Below are positions 25,244-33,771 of a stretch of DNA of 64,000 nt, piece after piece. Position 1 is the stretch's first letter. Every line of letters begins with the position of its first letter. The translations under genes were made by a program, and so were the position numbers. The notes beneath the pieces were generated by a model. The model had not been told where the DNA came from. It did no database searches and saw nothing but the letters and a program-made list of their open reading frames with translations. The DNA is taken from the NCBI GenBank assembly GCA_937915865.1, contig CALGIG010000075.1:15999-79998 (forward strand), in the 5' to 3' direction. This DNA is from an uncultured Prolixibacteraceae bacterium (GTDB taxonomy: Bacteria; Bacteroidota; Bacteroidia; Bacteroidales; Prolixibacteraceae).

Positions 25244-26497
25244 TTATTTGAATTTTTTCAGGAGTTCGTTAACTGCATTTTTGTGTACGGTAAATCCCAT
25301 CATTTTCAGTTTGATATAATCTTCGCTGAAAAAATAATAGCCAAAATTTGGACTATTTTGATCGACATTACGCGAGCCAGAACTTGAGTCTTTGATCAGA
25401 TACCAATCTTTTCCTGATCCTTTGTAGTTCTCTAAAATTCCAATGAGTTGCATACCATGGTCGTCGGTGGTTGTTTCGTTCGAGAACCTGAACTGCCGGG
25501 CATCATCGTTGATATAAGCCGAAGGTATATCGTAATCAGGAATCATGGCGCAGTTGTTTTCGCGGTTGAGTCCGGTTTCCGAAACATCGCCACCAATACT
25601 TAATGAATAACCTGCTTTTATAGCACTTTTCACAATTTTCATATAGTCGTCGAGCGGAACATTGTAGTAATCTTTGCTATGCCACCAGTTGTCGGGCACT
25701 TTATATTCAACCTGTTGCCAGTAAGGTTCCTGTTTGTACGAAAGAATTTCAACAAAATCGTCAGGGTTGATTTTCAGGTAATCTTTCAGATAGGTTTGTG
25801 GAGTATAGGTTTTACCCTCAACAACAAATTCGGTTGGTGGAACACCAATGTGGTGGTTCATAATCGATTTTATTGTTTCCAGCACATAGTCAATATTCCA
25901 TGCGTTCGAGGTTTTTAATGAGTTAAGAAAAGCATTCATTTCGTCGAACATTTTTGCATGACTATGAAATTTACGGTCGTTAATTAACCCGGTATATGCT
26001 TCTTCGGGCATTGCTCCATATTTTTTCATCACACGTGCCAAAGCATTTCCTTCAGAGCCTTCGCCAAAAACCGATTCTCCGCGTTTCTCAACAAAGCGTG
26101 TAGCTTTTTCAAGGTATTCGCAATAAACCGAATAGATTTCCGAAATCTTAACTTTCTTTCCAAATTGACGGTAAACTTCTGATTCGTACAACGAAGTCGT
26201 TGAAAAACACCAGCATGTGCCTGTATTCCCCTGCGATATAGTTGGGTTTGCCCAAACCGATTTGTATAATGATGGATTATTGGGTAGGTCTAAACCCGAC
26301 TGGTCCATTACAAAACGCACGTAAGGCGCTTTTTCATTCATTTTTTCTTCAACTGCATTTACATCCTTCAGGATAGATTCATAGTAAAAACCTTTTCCCT
26401 TCTGTTCAGTAATAACTTTTCCTTTGCTCACGTTTTGGGCCTGGCTTCCGGCTACAATCGAAATGGCCAACATTGTTACTAAAAAAATCCTTTTCAT
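25244..26497 (-). CDS. C1B (bleomycin hydrolase-like) cysteine peptidase, exported
   Basis: 417 residues with a signal peptide (MKRIFLVTMLAISIVAGSQA, cleavage before QN). The papain-fold active site is SQGNTGTCWCFST with Cys95. The catalytic His is in DDHGMQLIG near residue 350, and the third position reads LIKDSSSG where most C1B enzymes have an Asn-Ser-Trp motif. Relatives act as aminopeptidases; this exported version probably trims peptides in the periplasm. The Asp at the usual Asn position is a visible oddity that may be shared with other Bacteroidota members. It is a single-gene unit with its own terminator. Confidence 0.88.
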   Translation of the reverse strand: MKRIFLVTMLAISIVAGSQAQNVSKGKVITEQKGKGFYYESILKDVNAVEEKMNEKAPYVRFVMDQSGLDLPNNPSLYKSVWANPTISQGNTGTCWCFSTTSLYESEVYRQFGKKVKISEIYSVYCEYLEKATRFVEKRGESVFGEGSEGNALARVMKKYGAMPEEAYTGLINDRKFHSHAKMFDEMNAFLNSLKTSNAWNIDYVLETIKSIMNHHIGVPPTEFVVEGKTYTPQTYLKDYLKINPDDFVEILSYKQEPYWQQVEYKVPDNWWHSKDYYNVPLDDYMKIVKSAIKAGYSLSIGGDVSETGLNRENNCAMIPDYDIPSAYINDDARQFRFSNETTTDDHGMQLIGILENYKGSGKDWYLIKDSSSGSRNVDQNSPNFGYYFFSEDYIKLKMMGFTVHKNAVNELLKKFK

Positions 26498-26611
26498 TTT
26501 ATTGAGTTTTTTCGGATCGAAAATTAATTGATTGATACAAACTTCAGACTGAATAATATCAGGTTTAACAGGCGAATTGGTATTGCTTTTGTGAGAAAAA
26601 TTACAAAACTG

Positions 26612-26660
26612 AAAAAGTGTTGATGTTTTTGAAACTGACTGCTGTGGCTGAACACTTTTT
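26612..26660 (-). terminator. Terminator-like hairpin after recG
   Basis: A perfect 10-bp stem AAAAAGTGTT/AACACTTTTT with a 29-nt loop lies directly at the recG stop, with T-runs on both strands. Confidence 0.55.
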
Positions 26661-28760
26661 TTAGCTTATCGAACTCCAGTTAAATTCAGTGTTTTTCATT
26701 TTCAGAAGGTTTTGAACCAAAATGTAATTTTCGGGTTTTTGAAGTTTTGGGTCTTCGTCAAGCAAATCGGATGCCTGGTTTCGGGCATGTTGCAGTATTT
26801 CTCCGTCGCGTCCCAGGTTCGAAATTTTCAGGCTGAAACCAACCCCACTTTGTTGTGTTCCTTCCAAATCGCCGGGCCCGCGTAATTGCATATCAACTTC
26901 GGCAATTTCAAAGCCATCATTTGTACGCACCATTGTTTCGAGCCGCTTTCTGCTTTCGTTACTTATTTTGTACGACGACATCAGCAGGCAATACGATTGT
27001 TCAGCGCCGCGGCCAACCCTCCCGCGTAACTGGTGTAATTGCGAAAGTCCAAACCGTTCAGAGCTTTCAATAATCATTACTGAAGCATTGGGAACATCGA
27101 CACCAACTTCGATAACAGTTGTCGCCACCATTATCTGGGTTTTGCCTTCCTTGAAAAGTTGCATTTCAGCATCTTTATCTGTTGGTTTCATTCGTCCGTG
27201 CACCATGCTGATCGAGTACTTCGGGAAAACCTGTTTCAAAAGTTCGTAGCCGTTTTCAACGTTCTTCAGGTCGAGTTTTTCCGATTCTTTAATAAGCGGA
27301 TAAACAACATATACCTGACGGCCTAAATTTACCTGTTCCCGAATGAATTCGTAAACCTGCTTTCGGCGGTTTTCATAGAAATGCAGTGTTTGGATAGGTT
27401 TGCGACCCGGAGGCAACTCGTCGATTACCGAAACATCCAAATCTCCGTAAACTGTCATTGCCAATGTGCGCGGAATGGGAGTAGCAGTCATAACCAACAC
27501 ATGTGGTGGTATGAATTCGTTCTTTTTCCAAAGTTTAGCGCGTTGGGCTACTCCAAACCGATGCTGCTCATCAATGATAACCAATCCAAGTTTCTTAAAA
27601 TTCACATTGTCTTCTATCAGGGCATGGGTTCCAATCAGCAGTTGAAGGCTTCCATTTTCGAGTTCTTCATGAATTACCCTTCGCTTGGCTATTCTGGTCG
27701 ATCCGGTCAATAAAGCTATTTTTATTCCAAGACCTTCGGTAAGTTTTTTTATTGAATTGTAATGCTGAATGGCTAAAATTTCGGTAGGGGCCATCAGGCT
27801 AACCTGGAAATCATTGTCAAAAGCAATTAGTGCAGTCATAAGGGCAACGAGTGTTTTTCCACTACCCACATCGCCTTGCAAGAGCCGGTTCATTTGTTTG
27901 CCCGAACCCATATCTTTCCTTATTTCTTTGATCACCTTTTTTTGTGCATTGGTGAGCTCAAACGGCAAATAATTATTGAAAAAGGTATTCAGATTATAAC
28001 CCACCTGCGAAAAAACGAAACCTTTGAATGAACCTTCTCTATTGTGTTTCAGGCTTAAGATACGAAGCTGGATATAAAACAGTTCCTCAAACTTCAGGCG
28101 GAAAAGTGCATTCTTAAGTAAGTTTGGATTTTCGGGGAAATGTACTTGTCGCAAAGCCGTGGAAAGAGCCATCAATTTAAGTTTATGGATCAAGCCTGAA
28201 GGAAGTGTTTCGTAAATTTTCCCTTCAACGACTGTTAATAAGCTATACTGAAATTTATTCAGGGTTTTACTTGTCAGAAACTTTTGTTTCATTTTTTCGG
28301 TAGTGTTGTAAAACGCCTGAAAAATGCCGGTTGTAACCTGTTTATTCTGGGCAGGTTCCAATTCAGGATGAACCATATTTACTTTGCCGTTAAATATTGA
28401 AGGTTTCCCGAAAAGGATGTATTCGACATTGGTTTTGTAGTTTTCTTTCACCCATTTTATTCCCTGAAACCAAAGTAATTCCATCACTCCCGAATCGTCT
28501 CTGAAATAGGCAATAAGCCTTTGACGTGCACCTTCTCCATTGGTTTCAAACCTTATAATCTGACCTTTTAGCTGAATGTAGGTCATGTTAGCCGTAACTT
28601 CAGCGATGTTGTAAAATTTAGTACGGTCGATATATTTATAAGGGAAATTATATAGCAGGTCGTTGAATGTGAAGATATTCAACTCTTTTTTCAGAAGTTC
28701 GGCGCGCTGAGGACCAACTCCGGGCAAAAATTTAATATCCTGATCCAAAAATTCTGACAT
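26661..28760 (-). CDS. recG: ATP-dependent DNA helicase RecG
   Basis: 699 residues, normal for RecG. The N-terminal wedge/OB domain begins with IKFLPGVGPQRAELLKKELNIFTFNDLLYNFP. The helicase core has Walker A GDVGSGKTLVA, the DEQH box (LVIIDEQHRFGVAQR), motif III TATPIPRTLAM, and C-terminal helicase motifs EVGVDVPNA and QLRGRVGRGAEQSYC. The TRG region follows near GFEIAEVDMQLRGPGDLEGTQQSG. It reverses stalled forks and processes Holliday-type junctions. It appears monocistronic and is divergent from the ABC ATPase gene. Confidence 0.97.
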   Translation of the reverse strand: MSEFLDQDIKFLPGVGPQRAELLKKELNIFTFNDLLYNFPYKYIDRTKFYNIAEVTANMTYIQLKGQIIRFETNGEGARQRLIAYFRDDSGVMELLWFQGIKWVKENYKTNVEYILFGKPSIFNGKVNMVHPELEPAQNKQVTTGIFQAFYNTTEKMKQKFLTSKTLNKFQYSLLTVVEGKIYETLPSGLIHKLKLMALSTALRQVHFPENPNLLKNALFRLKFEELFYIQLRILSLKHNREGSFKGFVFSQVGYNLNTFFNNYLPFELTNAQKKVIKEIRKDMGSGKQMNRLLQGDVGSGKTLVALMTALIAFDNDFQVSLMAPTEILAIQHYNSIKKLTEGLGIKIALLTGSTRIAKRRVIHEELENGSLQLLIGTHALIEDNVNFKKLGLVIIDEQHRFGVAQRAKLWKKNEFIPPHVLVMTATPIPRTLAMTVYGDLDVSVIDELPPGRKPIQTLHFYENRRKQVYEFIREQVNLGRQVYVVYPLIKESEKLDLKNVENGYELLKQVFPKYSISMVHGRMKPTDKDAEMQLFKEGKTQIMVATTVIEVGVDVPNASVMIIESSERFGLSQLHQLRGRVGRGAEQSYCLLMSSYKISNESRKRLETMVRTNDGFEIAEVDMQLRGPGDLEGTQQSGVGFSLKISNLGRDGEILQHARNQASDLLDEDPKLQKPENYILVQNLLKMKNTEFNWSSIS

Positions 28761-28909
28761 AATGCAAAGATAAAAAAAGTTGGGAGTCGGAAGCTGAGTG
28801 CCAGTAGATGGAAATCGGAAGACAAAAGCAAATTAACTTTTCGAAATCAAATCTTCAATCAGTTCTTTTAATTCGATGTTTGTATAAATTCATATATCTT
28901 AGCTGAAAA

Positions 28910-28917
28910 TAGTTTTG
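28910..28917 (+). promoter_or_regulatory. -7 box of the ABC ATPase gene
   Basis: TAGTTTTG is an exact TAnnTTTG match 60 bp before the ATG. The nearest TTTG upstream (28879) is more distant than ideal. A second -7-like TATCTTAG lies at 28895-28902. Confidence 0.45.
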
Positions 28918-28977
28918 TTTTTTGTAATAAACAGGATTCGGTTAAAACTAATCTGCTAAATAACAAGCCGACAAAAA

Positions 28978-29676
28978 ATGGAAAGTGTTATAAAACTTGA
29001 GAAAATTGTAAAAAATTACAAAGTAGGTACTCAGATAGTCAGGGCATTACGTTCGGTATCTCTAAATATTGATAAGGGGGAGTACGTTGCTATTATGGGA
29101 GCTTCAGGTTCGGGGAAATCGACGCTGATGAATATTATTGGGTGCCTTGATACGCCTACCAGTGGATTTTATGAGTTAAATAAACAGGATGTAAGTCATT
29201 TGTCGGATGACGAGTTGGCTGAAATCAGGAATAAGGAAATTGGTTTTGTTTTTCAAACTTTTAACCTTTTGCCACGCAATACAGCACTCGAAAATGTAAT
29301 GCTACCTTTGGTTTATTCAGGAATAAGAAAACAAATCAGGCTTGAAAGGGCTGAAAAAATGCTAACAGAAGTTGGCTTGGCCGATCGTGTTGAGCATAAA
29401 CCTAACGAATTGTCCGGGGGACAGCGCCAACGTGTTGCAGTTGCCCGTGCGTTGGTAAATAATCCGTGTATTTTACTGGCCGATGAGCCCACAGGAAACC
29501 TTGATAGTAAGATTTCAGAAGAAATAATGCAGCTTTTTGCCGAGATTCATCGCAAAGGAAATACCCTGGTGGTTGTAACCCACGAAGAAAGTATTGCACG
29601 TCATGCTCATCGTATCATCAGATTGAAAGACGGTGAGATTGAGTCGGATATGGTAAATCCAGATCCGGTTTATTAA
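28978..29676 (+). CDS. ABC transporter ATP-binding protein (MacB/LolD type)
   Basis: 232 residues: a lone ATPase with Walker A GASGSGKST, Q-loop FVFQTFNLLPRNTALENV, signature LSGGQRQRVAVARAL, Walker B CILLADEPTGNLDS and H-loop VVTHEESIARHAHR. The sequence type matches the LolD/MacB/FtsE-like group that drives lipoprotein or mechanotransmission exporters. No FtsX/MacB permease is next to it, so its membrane partner must be encoded elsewhere. It is followed 41 bp later by the cobalamin adenosyltransferase gene in the same direction. Confidence 0.92.
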   Translation: MESVIKLEKIVKNYKVGTQIVRALRSVSLNIDKGEYVAIMGASGSGKSTLMNIIGCLDTPTSGFYELNKQDVSHLSDDELAEIRNKEIGFVFQTFNLLPRNTALENVMLPLVYSGIRKQIRLERAEKMLTEVGLADRVEHKPNELSGGQRQRVAVARALVNNPCILLADEPTGNLDSKISEEIMQLFAEIHRKGNTLVVVTHEESIARHAHRIIRLKDGEIESDMVNPDPVY

Positions 29677-29717
29677 TTATTTCCCTATACAGAAAATTGA
29701 AACCAGAAACATAATAG

Positions 29718-30275
29718 ATGAAGATTTATACTCGAACAGGCGATGATGGAACAACGGGCTTGGTAGGAGGGACCCGTGTGAAAAAACACAACATCAGGCT
29801 TGAATCTTATGGAACAATTGATGAACTGAATTCATATATTGGGATGATTCGGTCGATGCAAAATGATGGTTCTGTCAATAAAATTCTGGAAATAATTCAG
29901 AATAAGTTGTTTGTGATTGGCGCAAACCTGGCAACAGAAGAATCTATCGATTTAACCAGGAGGCATCTGCCTTGCCAAAAGAGAGACGTTGACTTATTGG
30001 AACAGGAAATGGACCGAATGAACGAACAGTTGCCCGAACTTCGTAATTTTATATTACCAGGAGGAAGTCAGGTTTCATCGGTTTGTCATGTTGCCCGTAC
30101 TGTATGCCGAAGAGCGGAACGAAGGATTGTTGAGATGTCTGAAAATCATTTTGTTGACGAGACTTTGGCCAAGTTTGTGAATCGTTTATCCGACTATCTT
30201 TTTGTATTAGCCCGGTATTTGAATATCGCTCAAAATTGCCCTGAAATTTTATGGGAGCCAGAGCTTGATGAATAA
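29718..30275 (+). CDS. Cob(I)alamin adenosyltransferase (PduO type)
   Basis: 185 residues. The ATP-binding N-terminus is MKIYTRTGDDGTTGLVGGTRV. GTIDELNSYIG and, later, SQVSSVCHVARTVCRRAERRIV with NRLSDYLFVLARYLN are diagnostic of PduO-type adenosyltransferases. It transfers adenosyl from ATP to cob(I)alamin to make coenzyme B12 in the cytoplasm. It may share a transcript with the preceding ABC ATPase, but no other cobalamin gene is nearby. Confidence 0.95.
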   Translation: MKIYTRTGDDGTTGLVGGTRVKKHNIRLESYGTIDELNSYIGMIRSMQNDGSVNKILEIIQNKLFVIGANLATEESIDLTRRHLPCQKRDVDLLEQEMDRMNEQLPELRNFILPGGSQVSSVCHVARTVCRRAERRIVEMSENHFVDETLAKFVNRLSDYLFVLARYLNIAQNCPEILWEPELDE

Positions 30276-30363
30276 TATTTCTTAATATTTGGAGAATACG
30301 ATTTTTTGTTATATTCGCAAAAGTTTAAAAAAACCGAGTTAAAAACTTCCTAAATTTAAAAAT

Positions 30364-30585
30364 ATGTACTGGACACTCGAATTGGCCTCTAAACTTGAGG
30401 ATGCTCCTTGGCCAGCAACTAAGGATGAGCTGATTGATTTCGCCATCCGCAGCGGTGCTCCTCTTGAAGTTATTGAAAATCTTCAGGAAATTGAAGACGA
30501 AGGTGAGATTTATGAAAGTATTGAAGACATCTGGCCGGATTATCCAAGCAAAGATGATTTCTTCTTCAATGAGGATGAATATTAA
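30364..30585 (+). CDS. DUF2795-type small acidic protein
   Basis: 73 residues and strongly acidic. It starts MYWTLELASKLEDAPWPATKDELIDFAIRSG, the DUF2795 pattern of a small helical fold, and ends with a run of Asp, Glu and aromatic residues. The function is unknown. It is cytoplasmic with no membrane segment, has its own upstream gap of 88 bp, and a strong terminator follows. Confidence 0.85.
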   Translation: MYWTLELASKLEDAPWPATKDELIDFAIRSGAPLEVIENLQEIEDEGEIYESIEDIWPDYPSKDDFFFNEDEY

Positions 30586-30600
30586 TGATCATCATTATAC

Positions 30601-30634
30601 AAAAACGCAAGGTAACTGCCTTGCGTTTTTGTTT
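30601..30634 (+). terminator. Intrinsic terminator after the DUF2795 gene
   Basis: A perfect 12-bp stem AAAAACGCAAGG/CCTTGCGTTTTT with a 6-nt loop and a T-rich tail. It also serves the convergent minus-strand gene that ends at 30651. Confidence 0.9.
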
Positions 30635-30650
30635 TAGTATTATCCTGGTT

Positions 30651-31175
30651 TTATTTTGGCCCGATCAGCTCTATGAAGTTTCCATCCGGGTCCTGGAGTA
30701 ATATGAAATCACGGTTCTCGTCGAGTTTTGTTGGCGTTATCCCCAATGTCTTTACTTTGTATTTCTTTATCCTTTCTAAAAGTGGTTTCATGGATTTAAC
30801 GTAGATGGTTATATATTGCATCCCAGTATCGTCGGGTACAAAATTTTGTTTGGGATGTGTCGCCTTTTTTCCAAACGACATTATTTTCCATTCGGCAGCC
30901 TGTTCGCTATTTTCCAGTTTCAGAATTGTAACATCAAACCTGTCGCCAGCGCTTAAGCCAAGTTCTTTAGCCCGTACACTCTCTACACTAAACTGGCTGG
31001 TCTGAATCATCCCTATTACATTTTTATAGAAATCGAGCGACTTATCCAGGTTTTCGACAACAAGGCCTACCGATATCCCGGATTTTGCAAAATCGCCAGG
31101 AGACATAACTCCAAATACCGGCACTTCAATCGCCAGAAATGCCAGAAGAAATAATGAATACAATAGTTTTTTCAT
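30651..31175 (-). CDS. Exported VOC-family (glyoxalase-like) protein
   Basis: 174 residues from ATG 31175, which opens a signal peptide (MKKLLYSLFLLAFLAIEVPVFG). An in-frame ATG six codons upstream is less likely. One VOC module is visible: SGISVGLVVENLDKSLDFYKNVIGMIQTSQF and, at the end, DENRDFILLQDPDGNFIELIGPK, where the terminal Glu is a usual metal ligand. VOC proteins include lyases, dioxygenases and binding proteins, and the reaction cannot be chosen. Export is unusual for a glyoxalase and suggests an extracytoplasmic role. A 228-bp gap separates it from the DUF1080 gene upstream. Confidence 0.8.
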   Translation of the reverse strand: MKKLLYSLFLLAFLAIEVPVFGVMSPGDFAKSGISVGLVVENLDKSLDFYKNVIGMIQTSQFSVESVRAKELGLSAGDRFDVTILKLENSEQAAEWKIMSFGKKATHPKQNFVPDDTGMQYITIYVKSMKPLLERIKKYKVKTLGITPTKLDENRDFILLQDPDGNFIELIGPK

Positions 31176-31323
31176 ACATATTTTTTTAAACATTCTATAA
31201 TTTTGGTACTAACATCTTCTTTTTAGTCAACTAAATCAATTAAAGGAATAGTTACCTGTACATTTTCTATCGCGAGAGTTCTTGTTAGTATAACTATTTC
31301 AAAATTAAATGTTTTGTTGTTCT

Positions 31324-31335
31324 CAAATATATTTG
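31324..31335 (-). promoter_or_regulatory. Palindromic -7-like box upstream of the VOC gene
   Basis: CAAATATATTTG is a 12-bp palindrome that reads TATATTTG, a perfect TAnnTTTG, on either strand. If used on the minus strand it gives a leader of about 140 nt for the VOC gene. I see nothing else in the gap 31176-31403. Confidence 0.35.
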
Positions 31336-31403
31336 CCAGGTTTAATTGAATATGTTTCACCTGAATACTAAGTGGTAAAAAATCAACTACGAATACTTAC
31401 TTT

Positions 31404-32882
31404 TTAACCAGTAATTTTCTTTGGAAGTCCTTTTACCAGGACGCGTTTTTCGTTTTGTTTTTTAGGCATAAACATGTCTTTGTAGGTCAATCCGAGTTTT
31501 TCCCTCATTTCGAATGAATAATCAAGTGTGCCTAGATCGGCGCCAGTGTTATTGGTGCCAAAAGTAAATTTTACACCAGCTTCTTTGGCTTTTCTAAGTA
31601 TTTTTTCAGAAGGTAGCTTGTAACGCGAATTAATTTCAAGCGCTACACCGTTTTTTGCTAAAACATTTACCAACCGATCAATTCGGGCATCAGTCCAGAG
31701 TTCGTCGTATTTGTTGGCAATTACAGCAGGTAGAAATGTTGGATTGACATATATATCAACAGGTTCCTGCGACATGATACTTTCTATTTTTCCGACCAGC
31801 TCGTCCATAAACTGTTGTTCGTTCTCAACAAAAGTTTCTTCAGGTATCCAAAGTCTCATCCGGCGTCCTTTATGGTCGGTCCAGGTCATTCCATCAGTAA
31901 AAATATAATCGAAACGAGAAACAGCTTCAGGCGAAAACAGGGTGATCCATTCTCTGCCTTCAGCTTGCATCCCTCTGAATATTGGCCTGTTTTGAACGGT
32001 ATCCAAATAAGCATTCAGCGAAACATCATCGGTAACCGGAAATTTTAGCCCGCAATTTGGAGCAATCCCATAATTAATTCCAAGCTTTACTGAATTCTCA
32101 CAAGCTTGGGCAATGGTTAAACCACCTTTCAGGTGCACATGAAAATCAATTGTAGGAAAGTTCTCAAGGTTAAGTTTAGTGATTTTGTCATCCCATTCTT
32201 TTGATACAAGCATTTCCGATTTTTGTGCTTTTGGTAAAGGTTTTATCTGGATACTTTTGAAGTAAACCTTGCTCCCTTCGTCGTGGCATTGCAGTGCAAT
32301 GCGGCCGGTGCCGAATACTTTCAACTTATCGTTTTTAGGGCGATAAGGATTTTCAGGCTGGATGTAGTCTACTACTTTTTCGCCGTTCACGAAAATTTCA
32401 CAACGATTTTCTACTACTTTGAACGACAATTCGAACCATTCGCCATCCTTTACTGTAGGGTAGTAAACATTGCGAATTCCATATAAACTACCGGTTTTTT
32501 TCAATTCCTGAAAATCGCCCGGACGTTCATACGAGTTGTTTATTTGTACTTCATAACCTCTCAGAAGCCATCCTTCGGGTTGCTCGCCAGTGTGGAAAAA
32601 AATACCGGAATTACTTCCAGGCTCTGTCATTACAGTTGCTTTCAACTCGAAATTGTGGAAAATTCCTTTGTGTAAATCTCCGGTATAAAACAAATGAGAA
32701 ATTGGTCCGTTGGCTATTAAGAGGCCATTTTCAACCTTAAACGATCCGGCATTTTGGTTGGCAGTCCAACCTGAAAGATCCTTCCCGTTGAACAATTCTG
32801 TCCATTGCGGTTCTTGAGTGGTACATGAAAAAAGGATGTAAAAACATGAAATAATTAATAAAAGGGAATAAACTTTTTGCAT
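31404..32882 (-). CDS. DUF1080 (3-keto-disaccharide hydrolase-like) and PHP-type hydrolase fusion lipoprotein
   Basis: 492 residues from ATG 32882. This start gives a lipoprotein signal (MQKVYSLLLIISCFYILFSC) and lies downstream of an exact -7 box. Residues about 30-225 are a DUF1080 beta-sandwich: WTELFNGKDLSGWTANQNAGSFKVENGLL, NSGIFFHTGEQPEGWLLRGYEVQI, GRIALQCHDEGSKVYFKSIQIKPL. Residues about 245-480 resemble a PHP/amidohydrolase-like TIM barrel: FPTIDFHVHLKGGLT with the HxH pair, then ALEINSRYKLPSEKILRKAKEAGVKFTFGTNN. DUF1080 proteins are linked to breakdown of 3-keto sugars. The fused metal hydrolase is unusual and its substrate unknown. Confidence 0.8.
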   Translation of the reverse strand: MQKVYSLLLIISCFYILFSCTTQEPQWTELFNGKDLSGWTANQNAGSFKVENGLLIANGPISHLFYTGDLHKGIFHNFELKATVMTEPGSNSGIFFHTGEQPEGWLLRGYEVQINNSYERPGDFQELKKTGSLYGIRNVYYPTVKDGEWFELSFKVVENRCEIFVNGEKVVDYIQPENPYRPKNDKLKVFGTGRIALQCHDEGSKVYFKSIQIKPLPKAQKSEMLVSKEWDDKITKLNLENFPTIDFHVHLKGGLTIAQACENSVKLGINYGIAPNCGLKFPVTDDVSLNAYLDTVQNRPIFRGMQAEGREWITLFSPEAVSRFDYIFTDGMTWTDHKGRRMRLWIPEETFVENEQQFMDELVGKIESIMSQEPVDIYVNPTFLPAVIANKYDELWTDARIDRLVNVLAKNGVALEINSRYKLPSEKILRKAKEAGVKFTFGTNNTGADLGTLDYSFEMREKLGLTYKDMFMPKKQNEKRVLVKGLPKKITG

Positions 32883-32909
32883 ATTAGTTTGGTTTAGATT
32901 GTTTTTGAA

Positions 32910-32917
32910 CAAAGATA
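32910..32917 (-). promoter_or_regulatory. -7 box of the DUF1080-PHP gene
   Basis: On the minus strand it reads TATCTTTG, an exact TAnnTTTG, 27 bp before the chosen ATG. This argues against the longer upstream start. Confidence 0.5.
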
Positions 32918-33008
32918 AAAATCTTAGACATATACTTATATTCCTGAAGTTGCTCAATTTTATTTAATTGGATTTTATTTTGGGAAGTAATTATTCAGTT
33001 TAAAATAA

Positions 33009-33016
33009 TATATTTG
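33009..33016 (+). promoter_or_regulatory. -7 box of the HAD hydrolase gene
   Basis: TATATTTG is an exact TAnnTTTG match 53 bp before the ATG. A TTTTGGG word lies upstream at 32978 but is further away than ideal. Confidence 0.45.
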
Positions 33017-33069
33017 TTTTTGACTCATTAATCTTTTCTAATAAACCTCAGAGGGTAATTATACTATTT

Positions 33070-33711
33070 ATGATTGAGGCGCTTATTTTTGATATGGATG
33101 GTACATTGGTTGATACTGAGCCATATAACACTAAAATAGAAAAACAACAGTTTCAACAAAACAATATTGATGTTTCGGAAGAAGAGCATCGGAAATATTT
33201 GGGGATTGCTTCAGATGCTATGTGGACTGAAATTGCTGAACGATATAAACTTAAAAAAACTGTTGCTCAATTAGTTGAGGAAAATCATGCTGAAAGTATG
33301 GCCTTTTTCTCCGAGCTGGAAGAAATACCAGTAATGCCTGGGTTGGTTGAAATTCTTGAAAAAGTTTGGAAGAAAAACCTGCCGATGGCTGTGGCCTCTT
33401 CGTCAACACCTGAGATGATTGATTATATTTTGAGCAAAACACAATTGAAAAAATATTTTAAGGTAATTGTTAGCGCTCAGGAAGTTGGCAAAAGTAAACC
33501 GGCGCCTGACGTTTTTTTGAGGGCTGCCGAAAAGTTAGGTATTGAACCCTTTAAATGTCTGGTTGTTGAAGATTCGAAAAATGGAATCGCGGCAGCCCAG
33601 AATGCTGGGATGACTTGTATTGCGTATCAGGCTCCTGACTCTGATGTACATTCGCATAAAGAAGCCGATGCTGTGATTCGCAATTTTAGCCAGTTAGAAA
33701 TGTTTTTATAA
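33070..33711 (+). CDS. HAD-superfamily phosphatase/phosphomutase (beta-PGM-like)
   Basis: 213 residues. Motif I is FDMDGTLVDTEPYN (nucleophile and acid Asp), motif II is VASSSTPEM, motif III is the Lys in GKSKPAPDVF, and motif IV is VVEDSKNGIAAAQNAGM. A helical cap sits after motif I. It belongs to the beta-phosphoglucomutase/2-deoxyglucose-phosphatase group, cytoplasmic, with a sugar phosphate as probable substrate. It is a single gene, convergent with the GH3 gene, and a shared hairpin lies between them. Confidence 0.88.
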   Translation: MIEALIFDMDGTLVDTEPYNTKIEKQQFQQNNIDVSEEEHRKYLGIASDAMWTEIAERYKLKKTVAQLVEENHAESMAFFSELEEIPVMPGLVEILEKVWKKNLPMAVASSSTPEMIDYILSKTQLKKYFKVIVSAQEVGKSKPAPDVFLRAAEKLGIEPFKCLVVEDSKNGIAAAQNAGMTCIAYQAPDSDVHSHKEADAVIRNFSQLEMFL

Positions 33712-33747
33712 AAAAAGAGGCCATTGGTATTTTCATCCAATAGCCTC
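33711..33747 (-). terminator. Terminator of the GH3 gene
   Basis: Stem GAGGC-ATTGG/CCAAT-GCCTC with one internal mismatch and a 9-nt loop. On the minus strand it runs into seven T, so it mainly serves the GH3 gene, with possible use by the HAD gene. Confidence 0.75.
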
Positions 33748-33771
33748 AGGTATAAACAATTTCTAAACCAA

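Noticed and set aside
28895..28902. TATCTTAG as a specific marker of regulator 2-controlled promoters
   Set aside because: The same word occurs before the unrelated ABC ATPase gene, so it is better seen as a general -7 variant than as a specific site.
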